This document shows, piece by piece, positions 22,617 through 34,236 of a stretch of 64,000 nt of DNA. A program made the position numbers and the translations under genes. Position 1 is the first letter of the stretch; each line of letters opens with the position of its first letter. Under the pieces are notes generated by a model. It was given only the letters and a program-made list of their open reading frames with translations, ran no database searches and was not told the origin of the DNA. Source of the DNA: Gelatoporia subvermispora B (Eukaryota > Basidiomycota > Agaricomycetes > Polyporales > Gelatoporiaceae); NCBI GenBank assembly GCA_000320605.2, contig KB445804.1:260591-324590 (forward strand), in the 5' to 3' direction.

Positions 22617-24726
22617 ATGTCCGTCCCACTAAGCCTCGCACTTCTTGCCATTACTCTAGTCGTCGCGCGGTGGATCTACAAATGGCCTCGAAGCAACAGA
22701 ACCAACGGGTGTTCGACGCCCCCGGGCCCTCCGGGATTGCCTATAATGGGCAACTATTTCGACGTTCCTCGAGAAAGGCCGGCGCAAAAGTACCTACAGA
22801 TGGGTGAAAAACTGGGTGCGTTCTGAACATCTGAGCTTGTCTATTTAATTATGGTGTAAAGGCTCCGGGATCATATGCCTGAAAACAATGGGTACCAACA
22901 TTGTTGTCCTCAATTCTTTAAACGCAATCGACGAACTATTGGAGAAGCGTTCCTCTATTTATTCGGATAGGTATGTTGTGACCAATATGTCTCGCTACAA
23001 CTTACTCAAGTACATTGGGAGACCGTATTCCCTGATGTTATGCGACCTGTTCGTCTTTCCTCCTAATGTACTTACAGGGAAGTAATCTTTCCTTTCAAAG
23101 TGGGCCTGGGATGGAGTACTCCAATGTTACCTTACGGAGACGAATGGAAGTTGAGCAGGAAGATGTACCAGCATGCTCTGGGGTTCGAGAAGGAGTGTCG
23201 AGAGATCGAGCAGAGAGAGGCACGAGCTTTGCTATTACGTCTATTGGATAGCCCCGAAGAGTTTATAGGGCATGTTCGTCAGTAAGCCAGACTCGACTAT
23301 TTTCCCTCTGCAGTGATGTTCTCATGTGTGGCAGTATGACAGGAGCAGTGATGCTTGGTATTGCATACGGGATCAACGTTCAACCGAAGGATGATCCTCT
23401 CAAGCATATAGCGGAGGAAGCAAATCGTGTTGCATCTGTTGCAGCAAATGCCGGGGTATATCTTGTTGACGTGCTACCCGTTTGTAAGTGCTCTCCGGAT
23501 GAGCCTGTGCTCATGTTCATGAATCGATGCATTGGTAGTGAAGCATATTCCGAGCTGGATGCCAGGTGCAAAGTTTAAACGTGAAGCGGAATATTTCCGT
23601 AAATGGGCGGATGCTCTACTGCGTGCACCATACGAGGTTGTACAGAAGAGAATTGTATGGTAACTATCCTCGACTTGATCGAGCGTACGTTCACCTATTG
23701 TTGTAGCAGGAGGGGGGCCTATCCAACTGCGCGGCGTCCTGGTTAATAGATGCATTTCTCGTGGGCGAAAAGCAAGTGCCGTTCACCGAACACGTCATCA
23801 AGGGCACTGTAGCCACAATGTATATGGGTGAGTACGCCATGAGGTCGAGTTACGGCTTTCGCTGATTTTAGCTCTAAGCGGGCTCTGATACAGTCAGTAT
23901 TAGAAGACCCTACCTGGATGGCCAGAGCAGATGGAAACTGACTTGTGCGTTAAGACAGTCTCCACGTTAACAACCTTCTTTCTTGCCATGGTACTCTATC
24001 CGGAGGTCCAAGCGAAGGCTCAGAAGGAACTCGATCAGACGCTGGCGGAAAGCCGCCTTCCGGATTTGCATGATCAGCCCCTACTACCGTATATTACCGC
24101 GATTGTGAAGGAATGTTTACGGTGGAAGCCTGTTCTGCCTTTGGGTAATTGAGGCGTCGTTTGTGCGAAATCGGGTACTGACATGATGCGGAAGACTTCG
24201 CACATCGTCTCACCGAAGATGATGTTTACAAGGGATATCATTTGCCCAAAGGCTCAATATGCCTGGCTAACATTTGGTAGGACGTCTCCTTGTCGCATAT
24301 GGATAGTTGAGTACAACTCTACTAGGGCCGTCTTGCATGACGATACTATGTACCCAAATCCCTCAACTTTCGACCCGGAACGCTTCATACAGGATGGCAA
24401 GCTCAGTTTAAAGATACTGGATCCTGCAGATGCCGCCTTCGGATTCGGTAGAAGGATCTGTCCAGGTAAAGTGCTAGCCCAAGACGAACTTTGGATAACG
24501 ATTGCTTCGATCTTGGCCACGATGACAATTTCAAAGGCGGTAGATAGCACAGGAGTCGAAATCACTCCAGAAAACGAAGATCTTCCAGGTCTACTGAGGT
24601 ATGGATTTTTCACGACATCCTCGTACAGCCAACCTGACGTTTCCTAGTTATCCGAAACCGTTCCGTTGTAGTGTCAGGCCACGCACAGACGCACATGCGT
24701 CCTTAATCAGAGATGCTTGTTATTAA
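22617..24726 (+). CDS. Cytochrome P450 monooxygenase 2
   Basis: Exons 22617-22815, 22862-22970, 23078-23281, 23335-23483, 23539-23654, 23710-23827, 23879-23892, 23955-24144, 24195-24276, 24326-24598 and 24648-24726 give 510 aa. After the anchor (SLALLAITLVVARWIY) comes PPGPPGLPIMGNYF. The I-helix is AGSDTT (299-304) with AGSDT again on a 14-nt exon; ExxR is E356-R359; FDPERF is present; the haem ligand is C439 in FGFGRRICPGK. It is a paralogue of P450-1, but lacks the intron inside the FGFGRR-ICPG motif that P450-1 has. The exon starting at 24195 gives LPLDFAHRL where relatives usually have LGVAHR; the acceptor there is less certain. No stop or frameshift remains once spliced. Confidence 0.9.
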
Positions 24727-25033
24727 GCATCGGCAACATTCGGAAATCTGGTATGAGCAAGGGGCTACGTATTTATAAACACTCATTGATTGCCTAATTA
24801 TCTCCGGATGCGGCATCAATACTACTAGGGGTAGAATGCATTGAGATGAGTAATATGATGTCGGGACGTGGTTGTCCTCGATGTCTTGCTTCATACAGTG
24901 TGATGTTGTGCGCATGCTCCAGGGCTCATACTACGATTGCTATATGCTTTCATCGGTTAGTTCTGGTCATGATGTGGAATGATTCATACCAATGCTGACA
25001 TTTGCAGAGACATTGTTCGCAGGTGTACGGAGA
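24727..25033. terminator. Convergent 3' region between P450-2 and P450-3
   Basis: About 300 bases, AT-richer than the genes, separating the two stop codons. Both transcripts must end here. No gene. Confidence 0.45.
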
Positions 25034-27357
25034 TCACAAAAGAGTGACCTGAAGAGGAAGGTTCGGGCCGCGATCCTCCTCGCTCCGAGGTGCAGGATAT
25101 GTGGTTGGGCCCCGAGCAACCGGCAAAATGTCCGGTTTGCTTATTGACAGGTCGTATTGGAAATTCTCGAGCAGCTCGACAGCTAGAGCGAGAAGCTCGA
25201 GCACCCTACGTGTTTGACTCAGTATCTCCTGGTCACGTACGAAAGACAGCTGTCAATTGGCCTCACGCAAATCTCCAGCCAATGCATCCACGCACGCCGG
25301 CGGCTATAGAGACTGTCAGTGATGTGCCATTGCAATGTAGCTTCCGAAGTCTTACAAAATGTCATACTTTGGTCACTAGGTTAGTAAGTCGAACACACAG
25401 GTCAAGAGCGTGTGAAGACTGACATATTCGCATATATTCCCACATTCGATGCTCGTCCCTGGTTGCTGAGGAAACGTTCAGGGTTGAACATCGCAGCATC
25501 TTCACCCCACACGTCAGACATCCTATTCAGTCACGATGAGCATGATGTCCAAACCTGAGCTTAGGAAACATACCTGTTATATCCCCATAATGACACGACG
25601 ATGTTCTGACCTGCTTCCACGGGTATCTCGCTAGTCAGAGCACCTGTTTCTAGTCGAATGGGCTTTGCGAGGGGTATGACGTCATCTTTCGCAGCGCTCC
25701 GGTGCACATGATACCCGGTAGGATGCAGACGGAGCAGTTCCTCCGGCGAATCTTAATGAAGAGCGATAGATAGATGGAGCAACGACGTGCCTTGACTACT
25801 GCGACCGTATAACTCATTGACTCGAGATCTTCAATTGTATACTCTGAGTCACCTCGCTGCGTGACATTCCTACGCAGCACGGAAATTTCCTCCCTGATCC
25901 TGTCCTGACAGTCTGGTCTCTTCGCGAGCTCCCACAAGAGCAGGTCCGTCGTGATGGCGATTGACTCGTGTCCCGCAACGAACAGTGTAGTGACTTGCGC
26001 CACCAACTCCTCTTTTGGTACCCGCGCGGACCCAACTGCGGACGCGTTTGTCTCGACTGCGGGAAACATCAATTGGGGAAGTTACGGGAACCATCGGAAC
26101 GTACTCATGACGTCCATCAAGTCTTTGTGCTTGCCATTGCTGCCGTCACGCATCTTTTGATCGATGAGTCGCTCAGTGGCATTTTTCATCATATCCCAAT
26201 TTTCTGCGAACCTCCTCGCGTCTCCGACAGGAACGTACTTGACAAGATCCATGATGTTGTCCGGAATGAATTTCCATATGGCCCTCCACAGGAAATCAGC
26301 TTTGTTCCCTGAGTAAAGTGCATTCGAACTATCAACTGTACATAAGTGGTCATTTCCAGGAGAGTAAAATGATGCGAATTACAAGAGTGAGAGGTACGCT
26401 CGCGCCAGCTCATTGCTGTCTTCATCATCCAAGGTATCGAATTGGTAGCTAAACGCAGCTGTGAATGGTCATCAACACGAAGTGTGTGGTAGTAACATAT
26501 CAATACAACGCACCCTCTCCGAGTGCGTCGAGAGTTGCTCGAGGTAGCCACTTGCTGACTGCGACTTCACGACTTGTATTCCCACCTTGCAATATTTCGG
26601 TCTGCCACTTGACAGCCAGCTAATATGACGGAACATCAGTATCGTTTCATTCTCATTCTCTCACATGAACAATCCTCACCTTAGCACCAGTGCGTTGGAA
26701 GACTGACACATATTGACGTAGCTGGGTCGTCGTAAAAGCTGGGTTCATGGCATTTCGCTGACGAACGTGTGCGTCGCCTGTGAGCGCAATCCACGCAGTC
26801 AATTGCACGAAGCGGTAATACTTGACCTTTTTGTTCTCACCTATGGCCGCCGCGACACCGTTCCCAGTGACCAACCGGATAAGTTGAGTCCATCGCTTAT
26901 CCTTGGGATAGTCGTAGCCAGACTTTTGACAGATATATTGGAGCGCCTTCTCGGATATTCAGCCAGAGCTCAGAATGTATATGCAGCCATCTTACCTTTG
27001 GGTCGGCTACCATTAATATATTGGCCTAATCGCATCACATTAGCTGTAGCAGGATTCGTGATCAGCTTCGATGTACGCTTACCCCAAAGCAGTCCTTGAT
27101 TCGCCATGCACCCCCATACTCCTGCATCCACTTAGTATCAAGGTCTCCGACTTTCTCTTGTGAAGCAATCTCGAGTACATTTCCTTCGGATTGTAAGTAG
27201 AACCTACGGCAGTGACGGACAAGGGTGTAGATAACGTACCGTAAAGCCAGCTAGCTGTAGGGCCACGTAACCGTCCAAGTGGAGACCTACGTCTCAGAAG
27301 GTATCTCACAAGGAGAAACAGTGGTACAATAGCGGCTATCGCCAACAACGAGGGCAT
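25034..27357 (-). CDS. Cytochrome P450 monooxygenase 3
   Basis: A P450 of a different family from the other two. Fourteen minus-strand exons: 27357-27240, 27183-27083, 27025-26996, 26946-26841, 26777-26680, 26619-26514, 26458-26383, 26328-26105, 26056-25791, 25740-25574, 25522-25424, 25366-25356, 25303-25267 and 25205-25034. They sum to 536 aa. It has an N-terminal anchor (AAIVPLFLLVRYLLRR), the motif EYGGAWRI, NPAF in the C-helix, the I-helix AGHES (313-317), ExxR as E376-LL-R379, the motif NPERF, and haem ligand C474 in RGCIGWRF. One intron (25790-25741) uses GC-AG borders, and an 11-nt exon encodes the MTF of NIMTFSAG. AGHES-type P450s often hydroxylate hydrophobic substrates. Its place beside the terpene synthase suggests it oxidises the same product. 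Confidence 0.88.
25356..25366 (-). other. 11-nt micro-exon in P450-3
   Basis: TATGACATTTT between ccaaag and gtaagac on the minus strand. It links AAT AT to CC GCC GGC, restoring NIMTFSAGVRGCIGW at the haem loop. Confidence 0.8.
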
Positions 27358-29020
27358 ACTGCAATTGTGAGTATTGCTCGAGGTTGACCAAAGCAGAGAT
27401 TTTGAACGCCTAGAGCAGTTTCAATGGCGCGCAGCGTGAGATATTGGAGGGAGGACATAATCGCGAGAGGCCACCCCTCCCAGATCGACCGAATCTCGGA
27501 GCTAACAGCCACGGAACAGCATCAGTTTGACACACCAATGTGTCGTGGAGTGACGTGACGCATGGGAGGAGGCCAAATCGTTGGACGGTGATCGGCCGCA
27601 GTATTCTCTTGGTCGTGTAGAGATCTGACACTCAGATCCGAATTCGAGGGTCGCAAAGCTCTCGTCATTCGTCTGCCCTGTATTGGTTCGACAGGTATGA
27701 CTCAATGACAGCCCTCACATCATTTCCGGTCTGAAGGGCAGGACAGCCAGGTGAGAAGGACGTCGTCTCAGATGGTGAGACGCGTCTAATATAGCCACGT
27801 GTACATATCGGGCGCCCCGGAGGAATCGACACCATCCGATCTGGCAGGCATGCAACATATTCACCTTCTCGCTCATAGTTACCTCTGATCTGTTTCGCGG
27901 CACAAGGCTGGCTCAAGCATTGCCTGTTCTGTCTTGTCAGCGTTACGCCGAGTTGAACGAGCGGAATGCGTCAACATCAGGAAAATATCGCATCTGCTTT
28001 CGCGCGACTTTTACCGCTTTGAGCTGTCAAAGCAGGAAAAGTGGGAAAATCCCAGTCCCCTGGGACTGGGATTTTCCCTCTTTCGTCGCTTTTGGGGCGC
28101 TTACTGTCCTCAAAAGACGTAAAAGTGGGGAAAGCAAAGATAAGATTTTGCTGATGAACTTCGTATGGACGCCAGCTCGTTCAGCACCGCTTTCTCGCTC
28201 TCGCCATTCGTAGCATCGGGTTTAGCGGAGCAAAAATCCCTGATGCTAAGCGGCAAATGGGTTAGTGGCGAATGACTGTACTTGCGTCTCGCCTCACTTT
28301 GACGGCACGGTCCACTTTCGGTTTCTCCAAGGGCTTGCAGCATGCCGACTCAGGGTCCTCCAGTGCGCGCAAAATTTAGCAACGGAGAAGTGACCCCGTG
28401 GAACGCCGTGGGTTGCATTGTCTGGACCTCCGATACCCACTACTTGCTCGACATGGCCTTGTTTGAGCCCGGGTCATGCACCGTCGAGTCTCCTCAGGTC
28501 GACATTCCCTAGAATCGAGATTATCACCTAAGCACTTGCTCGGCTTGTTCGGCTTTCGGACTGCACCCCAAGCTCAGGGACTTGACCAAGGTGAATATTT
28601 CGAGGCATGAGTGCATTAGCCCTGATAGATTTCAATTAGCATTGCTGCGCTGCAGTACAGGCGCCGCTGGCGATGCTGACAGAGCTTGACATCTACATAT
28701 GACGTCGTCTGGTTTTTCACGGATCGCGTGAGCAAACCAAGCGAGCACGGTCGAAGACGTCTGATAGAAGTGGGCACCACGTGTTCTGCTATTATCGCAG
28801 CCCCAAACTTCATCCTGACTCGAACGCTTGGACAGACTTCCTGGGAGTGCGCGCAATCATAGGGATTGATATGTAACATTATTATACCATCAGCATCTGT
28901 CACATATCATTGCCTTTCGGGGCTCTGAACACTCATGAGATTATACTGATGTCTATTGTACGTCTGCGCCCTCTACATCTCTACATACTTGACCTGAGAT
29001 AGCAATGCGTACGGGAAAGG
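27358..29020. other. Intergenic region between P450-3 and the terpene synthase
   Basis: About 1.7 kb with no gene. It contains P450-3's promoter at the left, a foldback element around 28060 and the 3' end of the synthase at the right. Confidence 0.45.
27954..28183. repeat. Foldback (imperfect palindrome) element
   Basis: Centre at 28060/28061. The innermost arms (28043-28059 and 28062-28078) are a perfect 17-bp inverted repeat with a 2-base loop (gggaaaatcccagtccc and its reverse complement). Outward the arms continue imperfectly for about 100 bases: tctgctttcgcgcgactttt pairs with the reverse complement of aaaagtggggaaagcaaaga, and tgaacgagc with gctcgttca. This resembles a MITE or foldback element. 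I see no clear target-site duplication. Confidence 0.75.
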
Positions 29021-30252
29021 CTATAATTTTGCGCGCTTTGGAAGTAGTTCTACCACCCGCTCCTGCTGCACACGCTGTCCATCGTTTCCAAAGTACCTAC
29101 CGCTCTCGAAGTTCCAGCAGTCATTCGCGAGCGGCCAGTTCAGCAAATGGTCGATGTAATACGCTAAAGCGGATTCGATTTCTGGAGAGAACTTGAGGTC
29201 CTCTATCTGTTTCCATGTGCCGAGGATGCGGTCTGCACGGGTCTTGTGCTCGGCTGCCAGCCACGATAAGGCACTGTCGAGATCGATTTGCTTCTCGTGC
29301 ATGACAATGGTGATGATGTTATGGAGATCGTCATCCGCAGCCTGCTCCTTATTGTACGACGCGAGGTCCTATTGTGCTGTAATGAGTCCTATTTCATAAT
29401 GACACGAAACGAGGGACATACGTTGTCTAGTAGGATGATATCTGTGATGTCTTGCCTGAACGCGTCAATAATAGGATTAGCCCACACATCATCAGGGAGA
29501 TCAATGGGCAGTTCCGCAAGCGCGTAGCATGGCTCTGCTCCGATGGTGTACCGTCGGATGGCAAAATGTTCCTCGACGGTACGGATGTGCCCACTGCGTG
29601 CGTTCGTGCGGTCCCTCGCCTGATCGATGACGGAAGTAGTAAAACGGTCCCAAGCGCCCTCGAAGCGCCTTCTAGAAGTCGGACTGGCATACTTGATCGC
29701 CCGGCTCCAGAATCTAAGCGAAAGCTTCGATAAGGATCCTCGACTTCGACTTCTCGAGGATGACACTTACTGCCTAGTCACCTCCCCAATGAGAGATTCT
29801 TCAGCAGGCCGGGGCTTCTCTGGATTCCGGAGGGCGTTCATACTGATGTCAGCGAGTCGTCGAGCCTCGACTTCGTCGACAGTGTCAGTGTACTCGTCGA
29901 ACACGAAGAAGAGGTTCATGAGATCGCATGCAGCCCTATAATGCTCTATGGCGTTGTCACGATGTCTTCAATTTTGTGAAGTCGAGCACACATACCTCGA
30001 CTCAGAGTAGGGTACGATAAGGCCGCAAGAAGACCTGGTAGTCGTGTGGCATCAGCACCTGGTACTCTCGCTTTGCAAGTTCACCAGCTCACCGAAATTG
30101 CAGCGGTCGAACGCCCTTTGCGCTTCCGGACTGAATGCTGCGAACGAGCGAAACCACTCAGCGGACTCCTCGGCCACTGGGTCGTAGTATGGATTAATTT
30201 TGCGAGGCAAGGGCCAAGATGCCATGGTCGCAGGAAGGCGAATGAGAGCCAT
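29021..30252 (-). CDS. Sesquiterpene synthase (class I terpene cyclase)
   Basis: Cytosolic enzyme ionising farnesyl diphosphate and cyclising it with Mg2+. Minus-strand exons 30252-30093, 30034-29996, 29945-29771, 29713-29422 and 29368-29021 give 337 aa, the usual length. The aspartate-rich motif is DEYTD (83-87) in [13 protein letters not shown]. The NSE triad is N222, S226, E230 in [10 protein letters not shown] conserved RY pair follows in ESGRYF. The N-terminus [20 protein letters not shown] is typical of basidiomycete clade III enzymes related to protoilludene synthases. The product cannot be told from sequence. The three P450s and the acyltransferase around it suggest a decorated sesquiterpenoid. 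Confidence 0.93.
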
Positions 30253-31761
30253 TCTAAGGAGGGAGCAGGCGTTGAGTAGAGGTTACACGGGTGCTGTTGT
30301 GCGAGGGTCGTTTGCAATCGCGAATGTCAGACAGACCCATTTTTGAGCTTGACATAGAGTTGACGGAGATCAAATGTCAGATTTCTTTGGCCGCGCGCTG
30401 CGGTCACGTTGCAGGAGTGATACATTCCAATCACATTCCGCAGAGGCGGTAAGCCCCGTTCACGCCGAGATCTGTAAAGCCCTTGTGGCGGCAACACACG
30501 CTAGCAGTGCACAACATCCATTTGCCATTGCCAGAAGTGTTACAAGCTAGCGCACAAATCGTAATCCACACGACCGCCAGGTTGCTAGACGGCGTCCATG
30601 GGTGATGGAAACTCGTTAAGTGACACTAGATTGACGCAAAGTCTCGCGCTCCTCCCCGATACGGAACTCAGGGTGCATGTCCGCCTTTTGGAAAGACACT
30701 AGCTTGTTGAAGCGAGACTTCGGTGTCTTTCTCGCGCAACGGAGAGCCAAGCAAATTGGCCAGATTTGCATAGGACTCTTGGGGAAAATGTCGTCCCATT
30801 GTTGCCTGGGAAGACCAGCCAGATCGTCATTGCTAATGAATCTCGCCAAATGTAGGGAACGCAGGAAAGGCCAGACGTAGAAGCACACTGATGCGTTTCG
30901 TATAGTTTCAGTGTGCACACTGTCGTGAGTGACGACGATGTATGTGCGTCCCGATGTGCCGGCGGAGCGCAACTGAAACAGCTAGTTACGGCAGCCAGCA
31001 GAGGAAGTGCTGAGATCTGACATCTCAACACCGGGCAACAGCACTGCTCAAGTGCCTGGATGCGATGCAAGCTGGAGCCGGAGAGAGCACAGACCCAGCT
31101 GCTGGCCTCAAGTTTGAACTCGGCGCCGCCGGAGTTCCGGGGGCCAAGCCCGAGGCGCCAGCGCCGTGGTGGCTGCACAATCGCAACTCTGTTCATCTGT
31201 CCCATCATGCGAATGTCCATCGAACTGACCCACTTCACACAGATGGTCTCGTTTCCACATGTCTGTGGCGAGGAGCAAATAATGACTGATTGATGACGCA
31301 CTTCTTCAGGAATGTGTATATCCGCGTACGAAGGCTCCGGCATGATTCCATTGCCCAGGCTGAGAAATTCCTGTCAAATGGATAACCGTGCATTCTTCGC
31401 TGATGCTGTCCACATGATTGTGTACATGGTCAGCGGCGACTGTCAATTGTTATCGTGACTCGACAGACCCATTTCGACCACTGCGCTCTCAGCTGAATTT
31501 CACATCATGTGAGTGGACGCGGCCGTGGCGTTGCAGGGCGTTTTAGTGCGCAGCTGGGTCCGAACAGCCAAAGCTCATTTGTAGTCTCTGGAATTTTCCG
31601 TGCCTCGCCGACTTGCTGTAACTGATGGACAACCAAGACGTCCAGGCCACGGCGCTTCACGTTGGGCGACTGGATAAAATGGGCCTAATCTCCGTTGCCA
31701 TTATGCGTCCGTGCTCGGGATTGTCTTATTTTTACCTCTTGCTCAGCGACCGCTTTGGCCC
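30253..31761. other. Intergenic region between terpene synthase and acyltransferase
   Basis: About 1.5 kb holding two divergent promoters. A GC-rich patch at 31060-31190 is open on both strands, but neither translation shows a known domain or joins neighbouring exons, so I do not call a gene. Confidence 0.4.
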
Positions 31762-33638
31762 ATGGACGTCACGCAAGAGCCCCAATGGGAACATGTCTCC
31801 TGGCGTTCAGAGTCGCCGAACGCCTACACAAGGTGAGCGCGGCGTACCATCTTTCGACCGGTTCCTATTCATGACACACAAATCATACACAGACCCCTTC
31901 TAGGTTCAGAGTTGCTTGCGGACCAAGGGTCTGTTCTCGAGGACGGGTCAGTGCGCAAGATTACCATCGTTGATAAAGCTGCTGTATTCTCATTGATGAT
32001 CTGTCGAATAGTTACGGAGAAGGTTGTATTGGCCTGACTTTCACCAGCACCCTCCCCGATGCCAAGGTCCATGAGCGACTCCGAGTTGCTATGGCTCACT
32101 TACGGTAGAATATCATAATCGAATGCTTTCAGTCAATCATATACTGATACCTCATAGTTTCAAATGTCCCCTTATTGCAGCTTCCCTTGAGCGGGGTATC
32201 CATGATTCGCAACTGCGTTCCTGGGTCTATGTCCCTGTAAAAGATATGCGCGACTTGCAAAACTGGCTCGACGAAGTTACCGTAGTCGTTCCTGAGCAAA
32301 CCGATCCGACCTCATTCATGGAGAGCTTGAGTCTTCAAAGACTACCCTATATCCTCAAAGACGGAGGTCAACTCATTCTACGATGTTACCTGGTCCAGAG
32401 CGGGAACGCACCGGATAGGTATACTATAATCTTCCACGGCGTCCATTCAATCATAGACGCAAAGCCCACCCTTGACGCGTTCTCGTTGATCTTCAAATCA
32501 CTGGCAAATCCGGGGTACTTCCCGGGTTTGGGTTGGGGACAAGAATGGAAACAACTGCCCGTCGGCCCTATCACGGCCACCGGCGGCCCGCGGGAGGGCT
32601 GGGACACTGCTGGTGTTTCCCTCTTCGCGAAACTTGGAGCGGCTTACGAAAATCCGACGGTGCGTACGTATGTTCCTCCGTTAAGAACCAGCCCTAAGGC
32701 ACTCCCGCTAGCCTTCACATAGTTTGTTATGCAAGCGCATAGATATCGCCGTCCCAGGAAAGAGCGTCAAGGCGGAGATATCTTTCTCTGATGTAGAGAC
32801 GCGTCGAATCACCAGTGTCCTCAAGGAACATGGATTCTCTGTCACGCATCTCATCGAGGCAGCGCACGCGTTGGCTATCTTCCAGCTCAACCCTGTCTCT
32901 ATTGTAGACGCCGAAACTGCCCACGTCAGCTACCTTCGAAACGTGTATGTGACTCGAAATTCGAAGTGATACTGTCTCGTACTCAGGCTATTCGACACAA
33001 ACAATCTAGCATCTCCCTGGCGAAGTTCTTCGCCCCACAGTATAGCGGGAAGATTAACTTCGTCTCCGCTTTCGTTCTGATTCCGGTCAGTTTTCACTGG
33101 AAGGACGTTGCGGCTGCTGTGGACGACAAGGCCCGCCTGCTCGCTGCAATGCAGCTCGATAAGGCGCAGTACGAAGAGTACCTCGCAAATCCCTGTTTGC
33201 CGCATTTAATGGCCCAGCAAATGCAATTAGCACCGCCCCGCGAGCGCATGTTCATAGGGAACCCGCTCGCACCTATATTGACCAACCCTGGCGTTATCGA
33301 AGACAGAGTAGCGCCAGAGTGGTTTGATCCTAGTGAGCCCGGGAAACCACCGTTATTCAAGATACAGGACTTTCACATCCATCATCGGCTTACGGCGCCG
33401 GCCCCGTGAGCAGCTCTACGATTTCCATGGTGTGCTAGCAACTGACATTGATCCAGTATGGGGCACGCTTGGACTATGAACGGAAGACTGCATGTCCAGC
33501 TTGTGGTACGTGACTTGTCCGCTTCTTCGTCTAGCATATACTCAAGGTCATCGGTAGGCGACCGATAACTGGGAGAAGGCCGAACTTCAGGCTGGGTTGG
33601 ATGAGATGAAACGCCAAATCCTGCTGCTCGTGGAATAA
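31762..33638 (+). CDS. HxxxD-type CoA-dependent acyltransferase
   Basis: Exons 31762-31832, 31893-31946, 32012-32104, 32158-32667, 32723-32942, 32987-33405, 33457-33505 and 33558-33638 give 498 aa, all in phase. The N-terminus reads AYTRPLLGSELLADQ. The condensation/acetyltransferase fold is indicated by the catalytic HxxxD: H169-SII-D173 in IIFHGVHSIIDAKP. Later come FVSAFVLIPVS and a C-terminal strand AWTMNGRLHVQLV. The usual HHxxxDG has Val before the catalytic His and Ala after the Asp here. Families with this fold include fungal trichothecene acetyltransferases and alcohol acyltransferases. In this setting it probably acylates a hydroxyl placed by one of the P450s. The intron at 32943-32986 is short (44 nt) and the least certain junction. 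Confidence 0.85.
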
Positions 33639-34236
33639 TGTTTAGAAGTGGTGCATCAGGTAGTTCCGTCATACCCGTGAAAGTACATATTCACTGCCTG
33701 AGCCGGTGTTCCTTTGTATGATTTCTACCTTAGTTGTTGGGCTTGGTAGACTATTTACACGAACGAGAATAGTCGTGGCGGTGCGAGCTTTCAAAAGGCA
33801 CGAACGCTGTACGAGCTATCCGGAGGACGATACCCAAAATGACTGAACTCTGATTCGTTGCGCACAGGACCGTCTACTGTTCAAAGATTTTTCATTTTTC
33901 ATTGGATGAGTCTGAACCGGCGGAAAACAGGGAAAGAAGACCAGACCAAGGAAAGCACTGCATGACGATAGAGACCAAGTTGCAAGACTCGTAGGGACGG
34001 GGTATAGCTAGCGTAGTGAATGTAGGGAGAAATGCGCAAACAAGATGGCGATGAGATACCTGAGGGTACTACTATTGATAGATCGAGTATGGTACCAGTC
34101 AAGGAACGTGATCATCACATTGACGAGACCAGAGAATGATAAAATGTATTCGAGCGCCCATCCTGCCACGCCCCCGAACGTCCACGATGTCCATAATTCG
34201 TTGAGTCAAAGTCGGTTGATACCAACGAGCGATTCT
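33639..34236. terminator. Convergent 3' region
   Basis: About 600 bases between the stop codons of the acyltransferase and the minus-strand low-complexity gene. Nothing else seen. Confidence 0.4.

Noticed and set aside
23060..24200. P450-2 as a pseudogene, because its frame is broken many times
   Set aside because: All breaks are explained by introns, including a 14-nt exon; the spliced frame is 510 aa with all P450 motifs.
30616..31343. Overlapping minus-strand frames of 118 and 214 codons upstream of the acyltransferase
   Set aside because: Neither shows a domain, signal peptide or coherent splicing; the overlap in two frames suggests chance.
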